DNA of 27,645 nucleotides, taken from assembly GCA_002751075.1 (NCBI GenBank), contig NAOQ01000344.1:37889-65533 (forward strand), in the 5' to 3' direction. The stretch is from Ichthyophonus hoferi (taxonomy: Eukaryota; Opisthokonta; Ichthyosporea; Ichthyophonida; Ichthyophonidae). The number at the start of each line of letters is the position of its first letter. The stretch's first letter is position 1. Shown here piece after piece: positions 11,829-22,000 of the stretch. Under the pieces are notes generated by a model, which made no database searches, was not told the origin of the DNA, and saw only the letters and a list, made by a program, of their open reading frames with translations. The translations under genes were made by a program, and so were the position numbers.

Positions 11829-13020
11829 AAACGTGAATAGTCTAGAGTGGGCAGGTACACGCATCAAGTACAGTCCCACACTTTTCTTTTATCAAAAACA
11901 ATACAACTTTGAACAGGGTTATGGGCCAGAGACACACACTACTAAACACTGCTAAACAAAACCATGGCGACTAACCAACAATTAGACAGCACTGCTATGT
12001 ATTCTACTATGCAGTTTAACTACTAGTGTTTCCAACAAGAGGAGAGAGTCATCAAATGGAAACCGGACTTCGAAACCATGTGGAAAAAGTTAGACTACTT
12101 AATGGCTCCTCAAATGTTTTTTTAGCAGCTAGCGGCCCTCAACCTGCTTTCAAAGCAGTTCAACAAGCAGCCACCATAGCCGCCACTAGACGGCTAGCCG
12201 AAAAGAAGGCATTCCTAGCTGCTGAGCATGCCAAGCAGCAGGCGGCAACTCTAACTGCCAAACACTCAGCACAAGAGGACGCCACCCTAACCACGAAGTA
12301 GGTAGCCAAGCCAAATACAACTTTATCTGTTCAACACAGCTCAGAAAATAGCCACTTTAGCTGCTAAACCCGTAGTCCAAATTGGTTTTCTATTCAAAAC
12401 ATCACATGCGAGCAAACAAACAACCAATCCTGCCAGTCACCCTCATCATCAAATCGGCATGCCATCAGTGGGAAAGCCTCGGCATTTAACTGCAAGTGAC
12501 AATCACCATTAAGAAAAAAAAGTCTACTTGGATGTACAAATTCCAATCAAGAAAACAAGGGAACACAGTCACTATAAGCCATTGACTACCAGATCAGAGA
12601 CTACATACCCTGTGGCTCCTCACAAGGTGAATCGACAGGTAACATTTATTGCAGCATGTTTTCAACAAGTGACTTATATCACTGCCAATTGGAGTAGACT
12701 AGGGTTTAATCCAAGAGGTTTACTATTATATGGGAACAACATTTCAGCCATGTGCCTGAGTTCCCATAAATGTATACTATGAGATAGACGTGAATGAGAT
12801 AGACATAAAAGGGACATCCAACAATGACCAGGCGGCCAACTGCCTCACCAAGTGCCAAGGACCACACCTCTTTCAACAAACCAAACACTTTCTTTTCCTG
12901 GCCCCGGGACCTTAGCATTATGCAACATCAGGCACCCCTGGAGAACGTGAACAACCATACCAGGACTGTCATATACATTTCTCTTCTGCAACCTCAACAC
13001 TCAAGTTATTGGGCTTGTGG

Positions 13021-13357
13021 AAAAGTGTCTGAAATATTCATAATGACCCCATTCACTGTACAGACATAATTTATCCTTTTATTCTATAGTATATTACATT
13101 TACTTATTACTGATTTTAGTGTTAAATTCTATAATACTGACAAATTCAATCAATTCATATAATAACTTTGAACGGATTATTATTGGCTAATCCAACCCAC
13201 AATAGATCACAAAGACACTAGAATTGTCAGATCTTACCACAATACTTACACACTATTGTGTCCCCATGTAGTTGACAAATTAACCCATTTCCTTATTGAA
13301 AACTTAATAGTCTTGAAAAAATTATTTAACACTTGAATTGCCCATATAAATAAAAAT
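13021..13357 (+). repeat. Right direct repeat of the 11451-13357 element
   Basis: Second member of the pair. A short purine run (GTGGAAAAG) lies just before its TG start, which would be compatible with a polypurine tract if the element is of LTR type; this is inference only. Confidence 0.65.
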
Positions 13358-13368
13358 ATTTTTTCTTT

Positions 13369-13632
13369 ATGAAAATGAAAATGAATGAAAATGAAAAATT
13401 TAAAATTTCCATGCTTCCAACCACAGAAGAGGAAGCAGTGGTTTTATTAAGAAAACATGGAGTTGTCGTCTCACAATGCTTGTGAAGCCCTGGTCATCCC
13501 ATGCATGAGTACAAACTCACTGTCATGGAGCTCAATTCCATGTTTTCTTAATAAAACCTCTGCTTCCTCTTCTGTGGTTGGAAGCATGGAAATTTTAATT
13601 TTTTAATTTTTATTCATATTCATTTTCATGAA
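13369..13632. mobile_element. Foldback (long inverted-repeat) element, MITE-like
   Basis: Two ~97-bp arms (13369-13465 and 13533-13632) are inverted copies around a 67-bp spacer. The inner ~58 bp of each arm (AATTTCCATGCTTCCAACCA onward) differ at a single position by eye. The outer parts are imperfect ATGAAAATGAA-type repeats. Such high arm identity implies a young element or one maintained by gene conversion. On the minus strand the right arm plus spacer reads as an open frame of 38 codons (13587-13471), beginning MLPTTEEEAEVLLRKHG. It abuts the right end of the direct-repeat element. Confidence 0.8.
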
Positions 13633-13979
13633 GATTTTTTTTTGTTTATATATAGGCGATTTACCTAAACCAATGCACGGTTAGCATTAAAATATATCGC
13701 ATGTAGTTTGTATAATTCATAAAATTACACGTAAAAAATGTAGCTTTTAACGGATCCGACAACTACAAACTTGTATTATAAATCATATCAAAATATGTTA
13801 ATATTAATAATAATATATATATAAATAATATAAATGAAAATCTTACAAGAAATTTTAACTAATATTATTATACAATGGTTCACATTACTAACCATCAAAA
13901 ATCGTACACATGTTTAACTTTATAATGTAAATACTCTAAGCCAATAGTATGGCACATACACTAATCGGATAAACACTTT

Positions 13980-14660
13980 TCAGGTATATAACAGTGAAAC
14001 CCTCCATATTTATTCCTTCCATTTGTTGAATAGGTAGGTTTTCATGTTGGGTTTTTTTTATTTTATTTTATAGTTTCATTTATTGGGGAATGAAGATAAA
14101 AATTTGGAATTACCGGTTGAATGTCCACCAAAGTACTCGGTGGGTCCTTGAGATTACACGGCTAATGACCCTTACTATATTAATTGTTTAATTTTTTTAA
14201 TATCTTTATTTTATACTAACTATTATTGTTCTTTCAGTTTCAGGTCATAAAGGGGTGATTTTGCTTATTTTTGCCATTATTGAGGACTTACCCAGCACAC
14301 AGCTGTGCTTAAATAAGGTAAGCTCTTCTTTATATATATATATTTTATTTCCTAGGCGTGTTCAGTTATTATGGATGTTTGTCTTGTACTTTTTTTAGTG
14401 GGTTATGAAGATCAAAGCGCATGTCCGAGAGGTGGGTGCGGCAAGAGCCCGAAAGCCCTTGTGGTCGTAAGGTGAACCCACTTGTCCCCTGCTACCCACG
14501 ACGATAAATTGTGGCAGCCGCCACTGTCTGAACCTATAATGACATTTGTTTTTTAAAATGTTTTGTTGTTTATGAAATTGCTAACTAATTTTTCTTTCTT
14601 TTACAGGTATGAAGGTCTTACGGCATGTTAAATATATAATGATTTTTTTTGAATAAAGCA
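13980..14660 (+). other. Candidate spliced transcription unit, 3' part, unrecognised
   Basis: Several features line up on the plus strand. An acceptor CTTTCAG at 14237 opens an exon to 14317 (reading GHKGVILLIFAIIEDLPST...) with the donor AAG|GTAAGC. An 81-bp intron ends in TTTTTTTAG at 14398. An exon then reads WVMKIKAHVREVGAARARKP and stops at 14468-14470. A further branch-like GCTAACTAAT with TTTCTTTTACAG leads to a last exon at 14607, followed by AATAAA at 14652. Earlier exon candidates lie at about 13984-14031 and 14073-14190. I do not recognise the product; the coding sense is modest, so it could equally be a spliced non-coding RNA. Confidence 0.35.
14399..14530 (+). other. GC-rich island with potential RNA secondary structure
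   Basis: This ~130-bp stretch is clearly GC-richer than the surrounding DNA. It contains self-complementary segments: GTGGGTT near 14399 with AACCCAC near 14475, and a perfect GTGGC-AGCC-GCCAC hairpin near 14514. It overlaps the 23-codon frame ending at 14470. It does not match the major small RNAs (U1-U6, U11, U12, SRP, RNase P) as I know them. Confidence 0.4.
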
Positions 14661-14670
14661 TCATTTTATT
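14652..14670. terminator. Back-to-back polyadenylation signals of two convergent units
   Basis: AATAAA on the plus strand (14652-14657) and AATAAA on the minus strand (14665-14670) are 7 bp apart. Each lies at the end of a candidate gene. The minus-strand signal is 35 bp after a stop codon, a natural spacing for a very short 3' UTR. Confidence 0.55.
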
Positions 14671-15176
14671 GTAATTGATATTATAAAAATTAATAGAGAA
14701 ATGTTTAAGGTGTGAATCTTTCTGCTGCTTTACTTCTTGGTACAGTCAAACCAACATGTTCAGTAATACAATTTCCATTTGGGATACTGAGTGATAGAAG
14801 CTTTCAATTTCTTACCAGCTGATATATTATATCCGTGATAACTATAATATAAATGTAGCTGTATATATGCAGTTATGGTGTTGTTAATATCAGAAGTCTA
14901 GTAAAGGGTCTGGATCATATACTTCTTTTGAAACTATAGATTTAACTGGAATACATACAAAGATACATTGAATTTCGAAGTATGAATTTTTTATAGCTAG
15001 TAATAATAATAATATATTTATATGACTTAACAGTCCTTTTGTTATTGCATGAAGCCTTGTGTATTTATGCTTCTGTTGCTTAAAAGGCAGTTTTGAACAA
15101 GTTCGTGTAACTCTAATGAGCATATTTTTAAAAACATAATTAGCTTTCGAATGCTAAATCCATCTGTTCTATTGGA
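14665..15176 (-). CDS. Candidate 3' exons of an unrecognised gene
   Basis: Three stretches on the minus strand look exonic. The first, about 15153-15020, follows a GATTTAG acceptor and reads KLPFKQQKHKYTRLHAITKG. The second begins at 14945 after a good pyrimidine-rich acceptor and reads KSIVSKEVYDPDPLLDF then stop, or splices at GAA|GTATAT. The third begins at 14786 after CACTCAG and reads CITEHVGLTVPRSKAAERF to a stop at 14705, 35 bp before AATAAA. The amino-acid texture (few rare residues, basic/helical) is protein-like. The phases of exons two and three do not join under the best splice sites, so the model is incomplete, or they are alternative ends. I do not recognise the family. Confidence 0.35.
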
Positions 15177-15282
15177 TTCAAATAAACTAAACACTAGCTG
15201 ATCAATACCTATCTAGTACATGATAAGCTGTATGGTATTAGCGTAAATTATCCTATAAGTTAATTAATTTATCAACCTCGTA

Positions 15283-15370
15283 GCACCAAACTCTGATCCA
15301 ATATTAACTATGAATGAGCATCTATTCGCTTCTAGCAGTAAGCAGATATTATAATAATAAATAAAGAACT
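15283..15370 (+). repeat. Dispersed repeat family, 3' fragment (copy G)
   Basis: CTCTGATCC...AGCAGATATTATAATAATAAATAAAG resembles the 3' third of the family (TTAATAGCAGATAATAAATAAA), as in copy F. It is short and degraded. Confidence 0.35.
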
Positions 15371-15579
15371 GAGCCGCAAAAAGGTCTTCAATGCTTTGGT
15401 TCTAACAGTAATGGACTCGAGTAGAATTGCCTAGTTCGATTATCCATTTGTGACACATACATGTATCACACCTCCCAAATTAATTTAAATTTTAGTGTAC
15501 TCAGAGTGATTACAGGTTCCGAGTGGACCTATGTAAAGTATGGTTTAATATATCCGTCTTTCTTTTGAGCCCACAACCC

Positions 15580-15890
15580 TGACAATAACGCGTGTCAGGT
15601 GGTGGACTATAGTGTAGACAAAACTAGAAGCCCTGCCATAATCAAACAGTGGCTAATTTATACTATTTTAGGCGCGTGATGCAGTGAGACAGAATTCGAA
15701 TCAAACTGTACACCTAATATAGTATGATGTATAAGAATTAATCTCAATCTGAATCCTTACCGCATAAGTTTGATAGATAATTTCCCCATTATAAAAACAT
15801 TAGCCAAATCCTATTTTATATTTCAATACATCTTAATAAATAAACAGGGAATCATTGTAGCAAATTAGACACGTTCTTACGATATCGGTC
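15580..15890 (+). repeat. Dispersed repeat family, copy B
   Basis: Starts with a perfect 7-bp hairpin CCTGACA-ATAACGCG-TGTCAGG, then GGTGGACTATAGTG, AGAAGCCC, CAAACAGTGGCTAATT, GCGTGATGCAGTGAG, GAATTAATCTCAATCTGAAT, GTTTGATAGATAAT and an AATAAATAAACA tail ending near GACACGTTC. It lies just beyond the 3' end of the RNA-binding protein gene. Confidence 0.7.
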
Positions 15891-15946
15891 CTGCTTTATA
15901 AAAGGAATTCATAGCTTTATTGGTTTAACACTACAAATAAATATAT

Positions 15947-15963
15947 TTTATTTATACTTTATT
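15947..15963 (-). terminator. Polyadenylation signals of the RRM protein gene
   Basis: Two minus-strand AATAAA hexamers (TTTATT at 15947-15952 and 15958-15963) follow the stop codon at 16020-16022 by about 57-73 bp. They are the first such signals downstream of the stop and are the likely 3' end signal. Confidence 0.6.
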
Positions 15964-16019
15964 ATAAAATATTAAAATATATATCAATCAGTTTCTAAAT
16001 CTAAAGTGCACTCAGTACA

Positions 16020-19000
16020 CTATCGAAGGGGCCATGGGTTAGCGGGCCACTGGTTATCGGGTCGGGTCACGGGCCAAGCTTGAGGCTGATTCGGGGCCGA
16101 AGGCCAGGTGGTGGGGGCTACAGGATAGTAGTTGGTAGCTGTAGATAACGTAGTGGGTTCGTATATTAGTATCTTAGTACATGTTCAATATACATCTATA
16201 TAAACAATAAAAAAATCAAGGGTCCTAATTTGGGCTAATTAAGGCCATTAACAAGATATGATATGATAGGTGGATGCATAAATGTATAGAACCACTAAAT
16301 AACTCACCAATAGGAGTAGGAGAAAACAAAATTTTAAAACAAAACCAATTAGGAACAACCATTAAAAGGGCCCACCAATAGTAGGAGTAGGAAGGAGTGA
16401 ACAATAATAAAACAATTTTAAACCAATAATAAAAGCAAGCAGACCAATTAGGGATGTCCATTAAAATGACTTACCAATAGGAGTAGGAACTATGTTACTG
16501 GGGGGAGTAGGTTGAGGTGGCTGCGCAACTGCAGACCTGGAATTTTCTTCTTTGATTCTACCGGCTAGACTGTAAGAGGAAGTAGGCATTGGTATTGGAA
16601 TGTGTGTATTATATATGGGTAGATAGATAGGAGGGGCTAATTGTGACATATTTGTTATGAAGATCACGTATACATATAAACACATATATATACATATATA
16701 TAGTGTTTTACCATTCTCCATAGTAAGCTAGGTCCCAGTATTGTAACCCTCCCCCCGGTGCGTCTGAATTACTGCAGGCCCTTATAGGTTAGATATCATG
16801 ATAGATAAATATAGAGAGCTAAAATATAATATAGTATAATATTGTATATTATACTATACTAGATCTACATAGAACAGGTACCAGTATATAAAACAAATAA
16901 ATATTAAAAGATTGGAATACATGTCTAGATATCTAGATACATATAGGAAAATGATATACAACACTACAATACAATACCATATAGCAGTACGTCCATTGCC
17001 ATAAATGCACCCACCCACCCACCCACAGATATCTATAAAGACGTTACCATAATAAACATGAGTTGTTTAGAAAACATTACTCAGAAGGCTGTCATAGTAA
17101 CTTATTATTCCCATAACATACACATAAGTACGTTTCCAGATATAAGACCATCCCCTACCTGCACTAACACCCATAATAAACATGTAAGCTAATAAAGGAA
17201 GATTTATCCAATGGGCGGAAAGAATAAGTCATTATCCCCATAGGGAATAACCACGAGCATATATAGATAGATGCATATATAAAAACCTATCCACATAATA
17301 AACACGCGTATATGTATATATATAGCTAGCTATGATAGCATTACCCAGCAGGTTGCGAGAATGAATTATTATTCCCATAGGTAATGAGCACTGGTTTTCC
17401 ATCAATCGTCAACCCAGAGGCATCCATAAGTGCTTGTGTAGCCTCCTGTAATTGGTAGATTCGGAGAGCGACAGTTGTCATAGTAACGGGAAAAGGAGAA
17501 GGGGGAGGAGTGAGAAATAATATTGAATAATAATAAATAATAATAGTAGAAATAAGAGCAAACGTAATAATAATAATAATAATAATAATAATAGCAGTAG
17601 TAATAGCCTACCACGTGGTTAGCATATTCCACAAAGGCAAAGCGACAAGAGGCTCCATTGGCCTTCTCCCTGACCAATCGGACATCTTTAACAGTCCCAG
17701 ACAACCGTCTAAAGGCAGCCAATACCTGCATAGCCACACCGCAGGGATAGTAATTAAAAAATCAAAAAGTTAATAATTAAAATAATTAATTACTTTAACT
17801 ATTAATTAATTAAAAGCCAATCATATTTTTAAACCTGTCTAAATGGAACCAACACCTGCAGTCATCCTATTCTACAACATACTATTTTACACTATTTTAT
17901 AATATACAATCTTACTATCTTATCCAGAAGCCTATTACATTACTATTACCATATACTATTCTACACACCTTTTCCCTCCCACTTACATACCGAGTCAGCT
18001 GCAGTAAACGGTTCCAGCGCCCTAACCAATAAGAATTCAGTAGGTACGTCAGTTTTATCCAATGAGCCATCGTTTATTTTAGTCTCAACGGGTTTAGGTG
18101 GAGGTGGTTCGACCCGTGACTCGCCTCGCGGTTCACTAACTCTTAACTGGTCCGCAACCCGATTGTAATCCTGGGCAGGGGAGAATTCTCTAGGGGGATA
18201 ATCTATAGGGGGTCTATGGGAAGGAGGGCGGGAAAATTCGCTGGTAGAAGGTCTAGAGTGGGGGTTAGGGTTAGGGAAGATATGGTGTTGAATGTGTTTT
18301 TATTTTTATTTTGGTTATATATATATATATATATGAATGTAGATAATATTCTACAAATATATAAGTACATTTATTTAATCAATAATTAATAATCTATAGT
18401 CTTAAGCACCCATATATATACCCCAGGCCAAAACAATAAAACCAACCAATCACCCGCTATACCTATAATCCCGGGCATAAGGATCCCGAGGATCCCGCAC
18501 ATCTCTCCCATCTCTCCCATCCCGGAGATCTCGTCCTCCTGGACCATCCCGAGGATCTCTGGAATCTCTAGGAATAGTGCGGGGATCACGATAGTCATTG
18601 GCAGGAGGGTGTCGATAATCATCATTATGGTGGGGAAGGGGGTGGCCGTAATTGGGGTCATGCGAGTAACGGTGGGATGGGGATATATCCCCTCTCCTTT
18701 CCGGTCTGTCTATTGGGTAAGGCTCACGCTCATTGAGTGACCGACTGCTCTCTCTTCGCTCCTATTGGTTTGTATTTGAAGGGTGGATGATTGTGGGTGT
18801 AAGTACTAGAGGGAAGGAGAGAGAAGGGGAAAGAAAGAAGAATGGAGGCTAAAAATTAATGGACGAGTAAGAGTGTGTAGAAATGACTCATCTTAATGAT
18901 CTCCATGGTTACATGGGGTTTGTTGAGAATGTAGGTTGAATTTACAGATAAAATGATTATATATATATATTAGATTAGATTAAATTGTATTACTCAATGA

Positions 19001-22000
19001 ATGATAAGAGATTAACCAAACTAACAAGATAAGCCAATAATAAAAGACAATACAATTGCAACACAAGGTAATAATATTCGGCATGTCATTGGTGAGTCAG
19101 GAGCAGCTAGTAGCTGATTGGAACATTACAGTGGCCCGGGAGGAATTCCGATTACGATATCTATATTGACAATGTAAATAAACATTACAAGCATAGGTAG
19201 ATAAAAACATCATATAAAACAGCATATCTACATGTGTACACAAAGGGAAGAGCCAGTGCCCACTTTGTTGTTAAACGGAGTTATAGTGCTCAATAAGGCT
19301 ATCTATAACCAACAAATCACAGTGAACTATTATTCTAACTATTACAGTGCATACCATGCTAGATCAAGAATATATATCAATCAAAAAAGATTATCATATA
19401 CTATCATACTATCCTACATACATGCATGCATACACACTACATCCCGATAGAGTTTCATATAGCAGGCCCAGAGGCAAGCATCATCCTTCCTTCATCATTG
19501 CATATACTACATTATATCTCTTACACATCTATACTACAACATAGCCATAGACAGGATATGGTTTGGTGCGGTTTGAAACCTTTCACAATTAAAATTTAAA
19601 AATAGAATGGGCAACCAATAGGCTTGGGATAGGTAAAGATACGACATGATATTAAAATGATTTTAGTATGGTTACCAATAATACACCCGCCACCGATCTC
19701 TTATTTAGAGATAATATTACTGGGCCAATAATATTTCATGGATTAACAATTACAAAGCAACACCAATGAGAGTGGGTGTGGGTATGTGACCCTCAACTAA
19801 TATAGGTAGAATAGGTAGATATATACCGTAAGAAGTAATAGTCATGAAGTGGGCATTGGTAATGCAGTAGTTTAGGGTGGACATTTAAAAGGAAAGAAAT
19901 GCACTGATGGTATGGTAGAGGTAGATTACAAATATATACATAAAATCAACCAATCAATTAATAATAATACCATTTTCAAATACAGCACACACCCCCACAT
20001 ACATATACATATATATTAAATACATAAATCAACTAATTAATTAATTAATTAGCTAATTTATACATACAGGCCAGGGACCAGGCGCAGACATTGCGTGCCT
20101 CTCTCTCTCTCTATCCCATCTTTCCTTCTCATCATTCCGATCGCGAGATACATAGCGATCAGGTTCCCTGTAATTATTTAATTAAGTTGACAAGGTACAA
20201 TTGGCCTATACTGTGCTCCGTGTTCTGTGATATGTGGTCGCTGTTGCTATGGAAACCTAGCTATGATCACTTACTGCTTACTGGTTCTACTCCATGAGTA
20301 GTAGGTATATGGACAAAGAAATGAATAACTATTGGCATACATGATATGTGGCCATACAATCCAATAACTTTGGCTGTGAGCGGATACAAAATCCACTCTA
20401 AAATAATAAAATATAGAGTTAAAAATAATCTATATAAAATACCCGATCATTATAAAATAACAAATACAATCTATAGGGATATACAAAAGGGTACATAGGG
20501 TTAAATATAGTCATGTACCGCAACCAACCAAACTGTAGACATAAATAATTGAACCACGTATCCTAATTGAAAGATGGATTATAAAAAGTGCAATTAAAAT
20601 TTCTACCTATCATATGTTGTTAATAAAAATATGATCAGAGATGTGCAATATTGAGACGTTGTGAGAGAACAATATAGCAATGAAAGGCATTTTAGGAATA
20701 CGTTTCTACCAATAACCTTCATTGAAATTATACACAAAGAATATTATTGAGTGATCTCTACACTATAATATAATCCAATAAAATATAAAATATAGTAACA
20801 GACGTATAGCAATATGGGTGGTATTATGTGCTGTATGTAGCAATGTTATTAATATTAATTTTAATTAGTTATGCATATGATCAATAGACAAAACGTAATC
20901 TTGAAATGAAGAGATCTGAGTGTTCTGCATAACCCAATCACCACAGCCTATTCCAGTCGTATCCATTGTTATCATTAGCTAATTTAATTTTTATCTCTCG
21001 GATAATTTTTTATCTATCCTATCCTAATAAAGCATTATAATTTGTGTAATTTCACTCACGCTCAATTGATTTATACATGATATCATATAATAAGATGGGA
21101 TAAGATAAGGTAAGATAAAATATAATATAATATAACATAACAACATGATATAATACAGCAAAAAACACCTACATCGCCAAGTCAATCACACATATATGTA
21201 CTGTATAGTATAGTATATGCTGTGTGTATTATATAAAAAGCATAAACAATAATGAAAGCTATTGTAACACTCCCTAAGACAACCCCTACAGCCTACAGGG
21301 TTTCAATAACATAGCAAAAATCTCACCTATAATTATAATATTCTTCTATACATTGGCAGTATTTAAAAACTTATCTTAACAAAAAAATCAATTTTGTCTA
21401 TTAGTTTTCGCAAAGAGGTAGACTAGATTAGTTGAATACACCATTTGAAAATATGTTTCACAATATATGTAATTCTTTGTAAGTATAAACACAACGACCA
21501 CCTTGCCTATCATGACTAGAATTTAAACATTACAGACCCATTAATTAATTAAATTACACCAATTATATGACGTATGAAATATGAAGACAGATATTAGCTA
21601 GGAAGGCTAAATAAAATAAAACTCTGTATTCTTTTAATAACTACAGCATTAGGCTAGGGGTTATCTAGCATATTGGAGCTATAGCTACTATACCCATACA
21701 TATATAGATGTAGAGTGGTTCATGTATATACCTATATACCGGAAGGCTTCACTACTTATAATTGATATGATACTCAGGGTTTGGTGAGTTAAATATAAAA
21801 GAAGATATGGTTGGCAGGTTAAAATTAAAACATGACTTGGTTGGTAGAACAGACAGAGAAGGCAACATTCCGTCAATTACAATGCGAGAGACAATTATAC
21901 CATATACGTATTAGTTACTGTCTACTTGCTCTATACCAAAGCCCAATCATTCTCAAAGATATAATACTATGATCAAATAATATAATACATCCTCCATAAA

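Larger units (their letters stand above)
11451..13357. mobile_element. Old element framed by ~330-bp direct repeats (possible LTR-type fossil)
   Basis: Two direct repeats, about 11451-11828 and 13021-13357, flank about 1.2 kb of sequence that is less AT-rich than its surroundings. Both begin near TGTCTGAAATATTCAT and end near a TATAAA.TAAA stretch, and they look about 85% identical over their best half. The internal part contains an alanine/lysine-rich coding-like stretch (12026-12301). I see no recognisable reverse transcriptase, integrase or capsid domain. Size and structure resemble a short non-autonomous LTR-type element, but an ordinary segmental duplication is not excluded. It looks broken and old, judging from how far the two end repeats have diverged. 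Confidence 0.4.

Noticed and set aside
12528-13069. Several overlapping 70-84 codon frames on both strands
   Set aside because: They lie within the old direct-repeat element, have no recognisable domain, and none is supported over the others.
15685-15705. tRNA B-box-like GAATTCGAATCAAA
   Set aside because: It lies inside dispersed-repeat copy B, and no A box or cloverleaf can be drawn around it. Not enough to call a tRNA or a tRNA-derived SINE.
16225-16461. Minus-strand hydrophobic frame of 78 codons resembling a membrane protein
   Set aside because: It is AT-rich intron 15 of the RRM gene, including the duplicated donor units; it has no acceptor or donor pair.
18386-18661. Minus-strand frame of 91 codons rich in Met, Ile and Pro
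   Set aside because: It overlaps RRM-gene exon 10 in another frame. The RD-repeat frame fits both splice phases and the protein's composition.
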